Of a stretch of 27,155 bases of DNA, positions 8,200 through 18,600 are shown piece after piece (positions within the stretch are counted from its first letter, which is position 1; the number at the start of each line of letters is the position of its first letter). Below the pieces are notes generated by a model, which had not been told where the DNA came from, made no database searches, and saw only the letters and a program-made list of their open reading frames with translations. This stretch comes from DATIJJ01 sp039936115. Lineage in GTDB: Bacteria > Pseudomonadota > Gammaproteobacteria > DSM-16500. The DNA lies in the NCBI GenBank assembly GCA_039936115.1, contig JBDTIZ010000242.1, forward strand, positions 1 to 27,155, given 5' to 3'. The position numbers and the translations under genes are program-made.

Positions 8200-9315
8200 A
8201 TGAGTTCAGCAAGAATGGCTGGGGATATCATATTAGATGATGGCCCAGCTAATTTAAATCATTATATCAAAGTACTTGACCAGCCTGACCGCGTCAGTGA
8301 TTCCTTACATGAAGAAAAAAAACAGGATCATAACGATAAGCGACATCAGCACCAAATAGCAATAATGAAAATACTTCGTGCAAGCTCATTCGGTGCAGCT
8401 AATGTGTTTGTTTCGAATTTAGTCTGGCAACTCGTAGATTATTCACGCGCAACTTCACTCGGGAATTATTATGGTTTGCATTTTATTGTAGAGGGTGTTG
8501 TATCCAATTTGCTTGCTTCGCCATTCACTTTATATGAAAATTTAGTTTACGTACCAAACCGACAAATTTCCCGAATGTTCACAGTCAAATCAACGGCTAT
8601 TGATATGGTATTTGATTCGATCAATCAGCCAGCGCTTGATTTCAGTCAGGCTTTATCTTGTCTCGTTACAAATAAGAATTCATCTGAATTTAATTTTGTG
8701 CAATATGCAGATTCGAGTTTTGGCGCATATGAAGTTGCATTTGTGGCAACGACATTTAGCATGTTAGCTATGCCGTATTATTGCATGAGTCGATACGCGG
8801 GTCTCAAGCTTCAAAAAAGTGAACTAATGAGTATAGCATTACAAAACTTTCTGGCTTATTTTCTTGATAGCAAATTATCACCTGAATTAGATCCAATTGA
8901 AAAAGGTCTTTCAAATACCTTTCTTCAAGGTCTTATCTTGATGAGCATTTCATTGTTAATGAATCTTGATCTCTATTTAGAACTATTTAGTTATTGTCAA
9001 AACAAACCAGATGAGACTGATACGAATGAAGCGATTGCTTCGGCATCGGCAATGTTTCTAGCCGAAGAACAAAAGAATTCATTGAATGAATCATTTCTAC
9101 CGGCTTCTCCTGATAGTAGTGGTGATATCAATTTTAACGGTAATGTAGAGGTTGACTCACCGCCGCGTGCAAGCTTTTGTGATAAAGTTAAAAGCTACTT
9201 CCAGTGTAATGTAAGTCAATTTTCTTTTCTAAACAGAAAAAAACCTATAGCAGCTGCCGCAGCTCTCACAGATTCTTTGGATATTTCTGAAAACGCTGAC
9301 TTTGTACTAAAATAA
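8200..9315 (+). CDS. Multi-pass membrane protein with soluble tails
   Basis: The 371-residue protein starts at an ATG with an upstream GAGG. Hydrophobic segments lie near residues 62-80, 90-108, 175-196, 209-222 and 240-263, giving three to five possible membrane passes. The N-terminal 55 residues are hydrophilic and His/Asp/Lys-rich, and the last 105 are Ser/Asp-rich (SPDSSGDINF). There is no signal peptide and no transporter motif I recognise. A tail-heavy topology with few charged residues in the spans would fit insertion into a host membrane as well as the bacterial one; the sequence cannot decide. It is convergent with the patatin gene, with 19 bp between the stops. Confidence 0.78.
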   Translation: MSSARMAGDIILDDGPANLNHYIKVLDQPDRVSDSLHEEKKQDHNDKRHQHQIAIMKILRASSFGAANVFVSNLVWQLVDYSRATSLGNYYGLHFIVEGVVSNLLASPFTLYENLVYVPNRQISRMFTVKSTAIDMVFDSINQPALDFSQALSCLVTNKNSSEFNFVQYADSSFGAYEVAFVATTFSMLAMPYYCMSRYAGLKLQKSELMSIALQNFLAYFLDSKLSPELDPIEKGLSNTFLQGLILMSISLLMNLDLYLELFSYCQNKPDETDTNEAIASASAMFLAEEQKNSLNESFLPASPDSSGDINFNGNVEVDSPPRASFCDKVKSYFQCNVSQFSFLNRKKPIAAAAALTDSLDISENADFVLK

Positions 9316-9334
9316 TTAGCTTTCTATGCTGAGA

Positions 9335-10528
9335 TTAAATGGCTAAATAACCGGCCGTAGCCGTCTCTTGCTGTTCTGCTTTATCCAATTGATTGGCTAG
9401 AATATATTTATTTGCAGCATTGTAACCATGTTCCACCAATGTGTCCTGTGTTTCAGATGAAATATTAAAATTAAAAATCGGTATACCATGAGCATTTATG
9501 TGAATAAAACTTTTGTAATCTTCAGTTGAGCGAGACGTTTCCTGGGCGATAAAAATAGAAGAGAATAGTCGACGACCGTAATCGAGAATACCAGAGACAG
9601 GTTTGTATGTTGAGTGTGTATCAGATTGTTTATTAAAACTGACAGCGATTATTTTTTTATTTTTATTATGTTTTTTTATAATTTCATACGGTGTCGTACA
9701 CAGCAAGCCACCGTCAGCATATAATCTATTTTGGTATTTTACGGGCGCATATTTTCCTGGAAATGCCATAGAGCTATGTATAGCGGTCTTGATCGGCATG
9801 TCAGGCGCTGTTTCATGTGAAAATATCTCGAGTTTTATCGGACGTGCGGATACATTAACTGCTGTAATATATAAATCTTTTAAATTAAGATCTGGTGCAA
9901 GCATGCGAAATTGATGTAGCGCTAAAAAAGTCAGTGGTTTTTTACCGGAAATAATTTGACTTAATTCATTAAATGTATCTTGTGATATTTTTCCATCTTC
10001 GTTTTTGCATTCACTATTTACTTTTGCTTGGGATATTGCTTGAGTTAATCGATCTTTATATTTACCATGAATCATAGAACTAATTCCACGCTCTATCACT
10101 CCTTCAATGTATTCACCTTTACATTCACCCATTTGTTTAACGGCTTGTACTACACCCGCAGCATAGTTGAAGAAAAATCGAGTAGGATGATAAACGGATT
10201 TCAACTGTGCTTCAAAACGACTGTGTGCAGTTAAATTCGAATGTAATGTAAAGTATTTTGTGTAATCAGGTATCACAGAATCAGGAAATTTTGTTAAATC
10301 AATTCCATAGTGTAAAAAATCAATAATCTCATCTTCACTAAAATTAAGCGCGGCAAAAAGTCCAATCAATGCACCTATTGATGATCCCCATACATCTGTA
10401 ATCTGATTAATTAATCCTGCTCTAATGAATGCTTTAATGACACCGATATGTGCGATACCTAAAACTCCACCGCTACCAAGTGCAAGAGTTGTGGAATTAT
10501 TTTCTGATTGTAACTGTCGGTCATTCAT
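9335..10528 (-). CDS. Patatin-like phospholipase
   Basis: The 397-residue protein has the patatin (PF01734) signature set. The oxyanion-hole loop GSGGVLG is at residues 18-24, the nucleophile elbow GSSIG at 48-52 (Ser50), and the catalytic Asp in DGG at 272-274, giving a Ser-Asp dyad. It would hydrolyse acyl chains from phospholipids. The fold starts at the N-terminus with no signal peptide, as expected for a translocated enzyme; Legionella VipD and Pseudomonas ExoU are patatin effectors. The ATG has an AGGAAG ribosome site five bases upstream. The gene lies 93 bp downstream of the NLS-protein gene on the same strand, with a large hairpin between them, so they may share a transcript. About 110 residues after the domain's early part (90-200) are an insertion rich in charged residues. 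Catalytic residues are all present. Confidence 0.9.
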   Translation of the reverse strand: MNDRQLQSENNSTTLALGSGGVLGIAHIGVIKAFIRAGLINQITDVWGSSIGALIGLFAALNFSEDEIIDFLHYGIDLTKFPDSVIPDYTKYFTLHSNLTAHSRFEAQLKSVYHPTRFFFNYAAGVVQAVKQMGECKGEYIEGVIERGISSMIHGKYKDRLTQAISQAKVNSECKNEDGKISQDTFNELSQIISGKKPLTFLALHQFRMLAPDLNLKDLYITAVNVSARPIKLEIFSHETAPDMPIKTAIHSSMAFPGKYAPVKYQNRLYADGGLLCTTPYEIIKKHNKNKKIIAVSFNKQSDTHSTYKPVSGILDYGRRLFSSIFIAQETSRSTEDYKSFIHINAHGIPIFNFNISSETQDTLVEHGYNAANKYILANQLDKAEQQETATAGYLAI

Positions 10529-10559
10529 AAAATCTTCCTAATTTAACCTTTAACAAGCT

Positions 10560-10594
10560 GCGCTAAAGGAAATGTGGCCCATTGCCTTTAGCGC
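10560..10594. repeat. Strong intergenic hairpin without U-tract
   Basis: GCGCTAAAGG (10560-10569) and CCTTTAGCGC (10585-10594) pair perfectly. After one A-G mismatch the inner AATG/CATT pair again around the loop TGGCC. It lies between the NLS-protein gene and the patatin gene and would form in their joint transcript. No T-run follows on either strand, so it may be an RNA processing or stability element or a repeat rather than a classical terminator. Confidence 0.6.
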
Positions 10595-10621
10595 ATGGCG
10601 GTGGATAAAAAATTTGTTTGC

Positions 10622-12388
10622 TTACATTTGCATTGAGTTCGATACAGGCTCATGAGCAGCATTAATCGATAAGTAATTCTGAAATGCATTAACAATTAGC
10701 TGATTATTGTCCTCCTTTTGTTTAATAAGATTTGATATTATTTGAAATAATACAATCAAATCTTTCTTGCGCGAGGCAGGCAAAGATGTTTCTAGCGAAG
10801 AATTAAAGGCGATACTTACTATGCTAGTAGAATTACTTGTATTGCGATGATTAGTGATTACAACGCCGTCAATAACCTTTCCAATCTCCGGATACTGAGT
10901 TGATAGAGTTTTAATTTTACTAACAAAGGAACGTAAATCACTCTGTATGTAATTATCATGTGTGCGGACCATTTCCATTTTATAAATATTAGGTAATTGC
11001 GTAAAATGGCAGGCCCTTTGTAAGGAGATTCTTGTATAGCCATAAGCAGCTGAAGTGATCGTGTTTATCTTTGATAAACGAACTGATGGACGTTTAAACA
11101 TTGATTTTTTTATTAAAGTACCCGCTTTAGGATATACGAAAGAAGAAGATAACTTATTAGCAGTATTATCATTTGACTCGGATGTTGCGTTAGTTCTAGT
11201 GATTGTACTCTTTTCATATTTGCGTAATGCGATAACAGCTTTAAATTCCTCTTCTAACTCTTTTTGACTTATTGTTTGGGGTTGTCTATAAAAATCTCGT
11301 GCTATAAGTCTCCCAAGGAAACCAAGTTTTTCAGCTGCCGTAGTAGGTTCGCCTTTTTTAGACTCGAGATTTTCGATTGGCCGATGATTATCTGCGGTAT
11401 TAGAATCATCTTCTGATTCCTCATCAATCTGTTCAGCTGTCGTAGTCGGTTCATCTTTTGTAGACTCGAGGTTTTCGATTGGCCGATTAGTATCTGCCAT
11501 ATCAAAATTATCCTTTAATATATCATCAGGTTTTTTTAAGAAAGATTCCTCTTCACGCTTGAAATCGATCTCATGTTTTGTTTGTTTCACTTGATCAAAA
11601 ATATTAGTGCTATCATTAAATGGCGATGAATCATCTAGCGTTTGAGTCATGCTCTTCTCAAACTTTCTTATACCCTCAGGATCAAAGATACCAGTCGTAA
11701 TTCCAGATACGAGTGACGGAATCAGTGGTTGATCCCACTCAGGATGAGTTAATTTATAATATGAAATGAAATCAATATAAGGATTTATCCCCTCGCTGGA
11801 TTCCTCGGAGGGATAGGGATCTTGTGTAACTCTCGGTTCTTGAGTTTTGCTTTCTAGAGTTTCAGGTTGATCATCAGCGCTCTGGCTGTCGTAGGCTTCA
11901 TTAACTTTACGCTTTTTAACTCTCTTCATTCTGTTAGCCGAAACATTAGTAACAGTCGTAGTATCAAGTGCTGGAAAACCAAAATGACTATTAAATAAAT
12001 TTAATTTCTCAAGAATGCGATGAGTGACCGTTCTACAATTTCTTAATAATTCACATAAATAAACTAATTGGGCTTCGACATGCTCATCACACTCGTCCTC
12101 AAATATAAAAGTATAGAGTGAATGAAAGCCCTGATAACGTCGATTACAATCGATACGGCATGAATCTAAAATAACTTTAACTCGATCACTAAATTCTGAG
12201 CAAATTTTCAATTTAGTTATAAGTTGTTTTTTATCGTCTCTATTGGGTTCGTAGCGCATGGTGAAGATCCATTCGCCATTTTTTTTTGTTAATGTAAATC
12301 GACATTTATCGCTCTCAAGGCCATAATCTTTGGCAGTCATGCTTTTGACAACAGTCTCTGAAGAGCTATCATTTGTTCGTAAATTCAT
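10622..12388 (-). CDS. NLS-bearing protein, unknown function
   Basis: The 588-residue protein has no recognisable enzymatic domain. Residues of about 20-140 form a mixed, possibly globular domain (FTLTKKNGEWIFTMRYEP). Residues 155-162, KRVKKRKV, closely resemble the SV40 large-T nuclear localisation signal, exposed in a hydrophilic stretch. The centre (about 165-400) is acidic, Ser/Thr-rich and probably disordered, and includes two copies of a RPIENLES unit 34 residues apart. The C-terminal ~150 residues look folded, with alternating hydrophobic segments. There is no signal peptide or membrane span. The start ATG has a weak AGGT ten bases upstream. A PmrA-type box and a TATGAT -10 lie upstream in matching orientation. 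I infer a nucleus-targeted effector; the NLS is only a motif match. Confidence 0.82.
   Translation of the reverse strand: MNLRTNDSSSETVVKSMTAKDYGLESDKCRFTLTKKNGEWIFTMRYEPNRDDKKQLITKLKICSEFSDRVKVILDSCRIDCNRRYQGFHSLYTFIFEDECDEHVEAQLVYLCELLRNCRTVTHRILEKLNLFNSHFGFPALDTTTVTNVSANRMKRVKKRKVNEAYDSQSADDQPETLESKTQEPRVTQDPYPSEESSEGINPYIDFISYYKLTHPEWDQPLIPSLVSGITTGIFDPEGIRKFEKSMTQTLDDSSPFNDSTNIFDQVKQTKHEIDFKREEESFLKKPDDILKDNFDMADTNRPIENLESTKDEPTTTAEQIDEESEDDSNTADNHRPIENLESKKGEPTTAAEKLGFLGRLIARDFYRQPQTISQKELEEEFKAVIALRKYEKSTITRTNATSESNDNTANKLSSSFVYPKAGTLIKKSMFKRPSVRLSKINTITSAAYGYTRISLQRACHFTQLPNIYKMEMVRTHDNYIQSDLRSFVSKIKTLSTQYPEIGKVIDGVVITNHRNTSNSTSIVSIAFNSSLETSLPASRKKDLIVLFQIISNLIKQKEDNNQLIVNAFQNYLSINAAHEPVSNSMQM
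11330..11497 (-). repeat. Two 66-bp in-frame direct repeats
   Basis: Copies at 11330-11395 and 11432-11497 are about 85% identical by eye, with a period of 102 bp (34 codons). They encode the duplicated RPIENLES-type segment in the disordered middle of the NLS protein. Confidence 0.8.
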
Positions 12389-12437
12389 TTTTATTTTACC
12401 TATGATAAAAAGTCGATTTTTAAAGGGGTAATATTAG

Positions 12438-12476
12438 ATCATAGAAAAAGTAGTGAAACCTTAAGAAAACCTTAAG
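12438..12476 (-). promoter_or_regulatory. Perfect PmrA-type box with -10
   Basis: CTTAAG (12460-12465), five bases, CTTAAG (12471-12476) is an exact match to the PmrA box YTTAAK-N5-YTTAAK known from enterobacteria and related to the Legionella/Coxiella repeat that controls Dot/Icm effector genes. Reading on the minus strand, TATGAT (12443-12438) follows after 16 bp, placing the box where a -35 would be, for the gene starting at 12388. The half-sites are palindromic, so the box could also influence the divergent giant gene, whose own promoter is about 50 bp further right. Confidence 0.65.
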
Positions 12477-12526
12477 AAACTTCTAAACCGACAATTCTTT
12501 GTCTCACATATAACTCTTGAGAAGGC

Positions 12527-12555
12527 TTGATTCAAGATGGGCAGCTGTGTATACT
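12527..12555 (+). promoter_or_regulatory. Sigma70-type promoter of the giant gene
   Basis: TTGATT (12527-12532), a 17-bp spacer and TATACT (12550-12555) make a good promoter. Transcription would start near 12562, about 44 nt before the GTG start at 12606. Confidence 0.6.
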
Positions 12556-12605
12556 CTTTGACCATAAGTAACTCATAAAAAATCAAATACAAAGCGAGAT
12601 ATAAC

Positions 12606-15600
12606 GTGAACTTTAAAATTCTGGCTAATGACGCTCAACACAAACAGTTTGAGTGCACGATTTTACTTTCAAACCTCCCAGCGACAGTCCGCGACAATAT
12701 TGCAGATAAAACAGCGCTCGGTAAATATATATTCAGCCTGTCCCCAGTAATAGTCGAAAGTAATCATGGCATTGGGATTCATACCTCGGTGGAAGCAAGC
12801 GACGCAAACCAACAAACTTTTGTCCTCTCGATACCCAATAAAACTTGGTATAGAAATTACAATGTGGTATTAAACTGGCTTGGCCAAATTTTCCCGCTCG
12901 AATTACACACAGAGATTAAAACAGTCATTGATGGATTAGACACCTTCTACGGACATACTCCAAATAGTTTGATTAAACCTTATCGCGCTGTTATTCATCC
13001 TCATTTAACATTATTAAAAACGCTTAAGCCTCAATCGCCATGGGGTGAGCTTGAACATTATGTTATCGAAGATGATTTCGAACAATTTAAAACTGCTTTA
13101 GCGGAAACAAAACAGTATGACATGCATTTTGTTGGCGTGGTTGCAGCGGAATTAGGCCACGAAGATATTTTACGTCATATGCTTGATGAACAAAAAATTT
13201 CTGTAAACCCTGAAATAATTGAGAATGAATTTAAATCTGAATATACCTTGTTACATGCAGCTGCACGTTCTGGCTATGTTCATTTGGTAAGAGCCTTAGT
13301 TGTCGAATATAAAGCGGAAGTAAATGCTATAGATAGTAACGGCAAAACTGCTTTACACTTTGCTGTGTTAGAAGGACATTGGGATATTGCTGCATATTTA
13401 ATTGAAAATACCGATATTGATCTTAATGCAGTAATGACTCATCAAAAGCAAAAATACACTGCTCTTCAAGTTGCGCAAATGCTTGTAAATTATAACGGTA
13501 ATAAAAATGCTAAGCGAATTGCTGATTACCTTGCGCGTAAATACCAAGTAATTTTGGATGAGGCAACACAAAGCGATCAATTTAGCTATACATTTTTTGA
13601 AGCGAAACAAAGTAATGAATTAGGTTTTTATGAAAATATTATTTTAGGAATGTTTTTAGCTAAGACGGAACATTTCTCAAGCTTCGCAGCCCAGTTTCGC
13701 GCCATTTTCGGAAATTACAATAAAAATATAATCCAAGAATTTCATCAGTGCCTTCTCACTGCTAAGACCGATAGTGAGCAATTTGTTAAAAATTATTTAT
13801 TCGTGCTGAGCAAATATACTCTAGTAGTAAAATTGCAAGAGAATTTAAAGAAGTATATCTTGCAAGAAGATGATTATTCATCTCGGATAATTTACTTGAC
13901 TGAGAGTTTAAAGCTAGAAGTAGCAGACGATGATAGAGCTGATATATTAGAGATGACATTTCTAAATGCATTAAGTCATGTCGCGCAAAAGAATCTATCG
14001 TCTGGCGTAAAGCAATTTCGAATAGCCGCAGCAATCATTAATGTTTATTTCGATCATAAATTACAGCAAACAGGTTCATTTGATCTCGTATCAGTTGATC
14101 AAAGACAACTTAAAATAGCAAATAATGCTGTCGAATTTCTATGGCAAACAAATAAAAAACACCCTGCACGATTGCGCATAACGCTTATTAAAGGATCAGA
14201 GATAAGCTACCGTTGTGATTATAAGGTTAGAGTTTTTGAAAATATCGTGACGTCTACTCTTTTCAATAATCCTGAAGAAGGCGTTGAGCTAATAAATGAT
14301 CTGCATGTAGACAATGAATTTGAACTTGGCTTGGCTGTCGAAGAAAATGAGGAATTAGACGATCAAGACATGGAGTTAAATGAGAATAGGGATGCCTATC
14401 GATTTAAACTTCCGGGCACTAAACATTCTAAAAAACCACCGGAACAAAAAGTCGAAAAGCTTCCGCCCAAGACACAGGATGAAGCGAGTTTATTGCAAAA
14501 GCTTAAAGCTAATGAACAAATCAGTCCTGATGATTTGGATGCCGTTCCTAATGTACAGTTCCTTCTGGACGATCAGAATAATAGTGCTTTGATGATTGCC
14601 ACTTTACGTGGTGATTTTAAAAACTTAAAAGTTTTAATTGATGACTGCAAGCAACAATACGTTGAGGGTGATGACGATATCAAACGCTATGGATTACTCT
14701 TACGCAATGATGAGATGTATAATTTATTTCAACTGGCAGTTATTGGCGGTAATTTAGATATTATTAAACTTTGGTTTGGTATTTATAAAAAACAAGGTGT
14801 TGCTTTTCTTAATGCAGAAGTATGGAATTTTCCACAAAAACATTCGAAAGAGAAAAAAAACAGTACGTTACATTTAGCAGGTGTAGTTAAAAATAAAATT
14901 CAAGATTTCGAGAAAATAAAAGAAGCTGAAGCTATTATTTATTATTTGGCAGAAGAACATTTTTCGCAAGAATATAAGGGCACACAATATTTAGGCCCTA
15001 GTTATATTGACCTAATTGGAAAATTCGTTAATGCAAAAAATTTTCCCGTCCCAATAGATGTATTGAATAAAGCTATATTTCGTTATACCAAAGTGATGAG
15101 TTACAAGAGTGATTATAAAGATAAATTAGATGAGAATAAATCAGATGATAAGGCTCTTGTAGCGAGCCTACTTAAAAAGCCTCTACGTGACTTAAGATCG
15201 TCTAATTTCGCAGATACAGAATTTCAATTGCAATTACTGGGCTTGATTACTGCGATACTTGAAAAAAATAAACAAATCGAACTTTTTCCCACGCAGATTT
15301 TGGGCGACATTATTTTATTAATGGAAAGTATTGATGCCAGCGTGCTTGCTGATATTAAGATGAATGAAGGTAAGTCATTCATGTTTGTGATGCTTGCTGC
15401 TTATTTTGGTTTGCTAGGCTATGAAGTATATTTTACCTCGAATACGCCAGGTCTTGTGTCCCGAGATAAAAAAGTCATGGATGCAATGTTTGATATTTTG
15501 GGTATTCAACAAAAAGTCATAGCAAGTACTCCAGCTGAACTTGAGATTGCACTTCTCAGAAACAAAGTATATGGCACCAAAATATTTGGTTTTACACCGA

Positions 15601-18600
15601 AAGTTGGAGCCAAAAAAATCCTCTTACAGGATGAAGTGGATGTACCAGCTCGTATCAGTTATCTGCAAGGTGCGCGGTTGACATTATTTGTTGTCTATCC
15701 CGAAGTTGAAAAACTAGCATCAACTGTAGCTTATTGGATGCATATAGCACCTGACACTATACTCGAACATTTTAATCAGACAGTTTTACACTTAGATCTT
15801 GCTAAGGTGACTGAATCACGAGAGGCTAGCAGATGGCATAATGCTGCCATAAAAATCTATAAAAAAATAGGTGCTGTTGCGATTACGGAGCTGGGTGTTG
15901 AATACATGGCTCAATTAAATCGCGATATTTGTAATCTCATTTGGCTTTATATAAATGAAAATTCTCAAGGCAAATCAGAGGAAGCCCTCGATAAATATTT
16001 AAAATTAAATCTTGGAAAATGGGCTCCTGTATTTGAAGATGTTAAGAATTGGTTTCATGCAGCACTTTATATCAAAAAAAATATGGCGCTTGGAAATGAT
16101 TATGAAATCAAAGAAACTATCAATCCAGATGCTTCTACAAAAAGAGAAGTCATCATTTTTGAATACAAAGAAACAGGTAATCCAATGCCAGGCCAACGCT
16201 GGCAGTTTTATATTCATAGCTTGATTGAAGCAAAAGAAGGCTGTGATGTAAATGCTAAGAGCTTGCCAATTGCTACCATGAATAATTGTGATTTATTTAA
16301 AGAATTCAAAATTATTGGTATGTCAGGTACTGTCGGCGGAAAACATCATATCGAGCAAATGAAATCGATTTATCCTGGTTTAAAATGTTATACCTTTCCA
16401 CCACGCAAAGAAGTAAAGCATGCCATCCAAGACGTAGTCGGCGTAAAAGGAAAATCCAAACAGAAACGTAATTTACGCAATATACTTGAAAAAGAAATTA
16501 ATGCAGGCAACTCCGCTATTGTCTTTTGCAAAACAGTTGATTCTGCGAAAAATATGCATGACTTTATCAAACAAATTCATGTCGCACCCAATCAAATTGG
16601 TCTCTATACAGATGATTTTAATTCAAAAGAAAATGAGGAATTGTTATCACGAGCGGGAGCAGATGGATTTGTTTTAGTGGGTACCGCAATTATTAGCCGT
16701 GGTGTTGATATTAAAAAACACCCATCACCGATTGCAGGTGGCAATAAAACCAAGTTTGTCGTTATCATCACTTATCTGCCGGTTAGCCGTGAAGCAGCAT
16801 TACAATTACATTATCGAATCCGTGAGATTGAAGGTAAGATTTATTATTTACTTGATACCAATGAAGTAAATAATCCGTTTATACGTACTTTGCTTCAGAA
16901 TCAAGACAAAATAGATCCTGAACAATTAACCAATCATATTTACGATGAACTTGATAAAACTACAGCAAAAATCGAGTTAAATAGTAATAATTATAAAATT
17001 GCAGCGACTAAATCCCAATTTGTTAATTTATTTTTATCTTTACCTAAAACAGTACGAATTCGTTTTGATCGAAAATGGTCGGAAGTGTTTGGCGCACTGG
17101 AAGATTTTATCCGCACAATTAAAAATCATGAATTACAAGAAAAAGATCTGGCAGCAATTGAAAATGAAGCCGTGAACTTAATGTCGCGCTTCTGGATTGA
17201 AAATAATATCGGAGCATATTTAACAAAACATGAAGGCTCACCTTTACTGTATGCGCTAAATGCTTACAAAACAAAACGTATTACTGCTAAAGATGATTAT
17301 AAAAAAACTGTTAATTTATTAGAACGACATTTAACGAATCGCGCTGAAGAAGAAATCAAACTTTCACCTGCATCGAGCAAACTGACAATCGGCAGCGATG
17401 AATTAGGATTAACACGCTTGCATAAAGCCGTGCTCGAAGGCGATGAGGTACAATTTAAATTTTTGATGTTGCATGCAAGTCCAGATGCTATATACAGAAT
17501 CACGACACACAAGCGAACCATACTACATTGTGCGGTGTTTGAGGGATATATTGATCTTATTTATGATATTTTAGATGCTGTCAAAAGCGAGCACGGAAAA
17601 TCACCCGCTTTTGTCAATCTACAAGATAAACAGGGTAAAACAGCGCTGCATCTTGCTATTGATAGAAGTGATTACAAAATTGCAGAATTACTTCTGCAAC
17701 AAAGATCTACTGCTGTAAATGCCAAAGACGGGGCAGGGTTTCCACCGCTATTTTATGCGGCAGCAAAGAAAGACGACAGAATGGTATTACTGTTGCTCAA
17801 ATATCAGCAAATGGATATGGCCTGGTTTGCTTATTTTCACAGTAATCATTATTCAGCGTTTGACTTGTGTGAGAATTTAGAAAATTATTTATTTGATCAA
17901 CAAGCTTCTTATAAAAAGGGATTGATTCATGCTTGTATCAAAAAAGCGATAGCGAAGCTACCTGCATCACGTCCACCGTTAATGCCTACTGATATTCTGC
18001 AAGAAGCTAAAGAGGTAAAAGGCTCGACCTTTGCCTTTGGATTGTATCATCAGGTACTTATTCAAACACTGCAGGGTGTAAAAGACTTTCTTTTCAAATT
18101 AACTGATGATTTAGACATTCAATTTAATATTCATTCTGATTTTGTCATCTTAAAAAATTCTATTCTTGCAGTCAACACTACCGGTGATCCAGTCACTAAA
18201 ACAAGTCGAATTATGCTTCATATTAGAGATTATTTAATCCAGTTTTATAAAAATATTAAAAAACAAGATATCACTTTAGAGCAAAATCTAACGCATCCGA
18301 TTCAGGCTCTATTGGCAGAAACGTATTTATTTGATTGTTTAAATGAAATTCAAGATTTAGTTGCGATGCTTCCTGTTGCATTACAACAACAGATTATGAC
18401 TGATAAATTTATGTATCAAGAAAAATTTCAGCATATTCTGTATGTCATTCAGTCCTGTAATGTATTGTCAGAAGAAGATTTGATATGTTGCAAAATCATT
18501 ATTTGTAATATTATCCATGATCTGTGGGAAGCGCATCAAATTGCAGTACGTTTATCTATAAAACAAACCTCACCATTACTCTTTGCTATTGAAAGTAACA

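Noticed and set aside
9603..9914. 103-codon plus-strand open frame inside the patatin gene
   Set aside because: It is antisense to a well-supported gene with all catalytic motifs and has no ribosome site.
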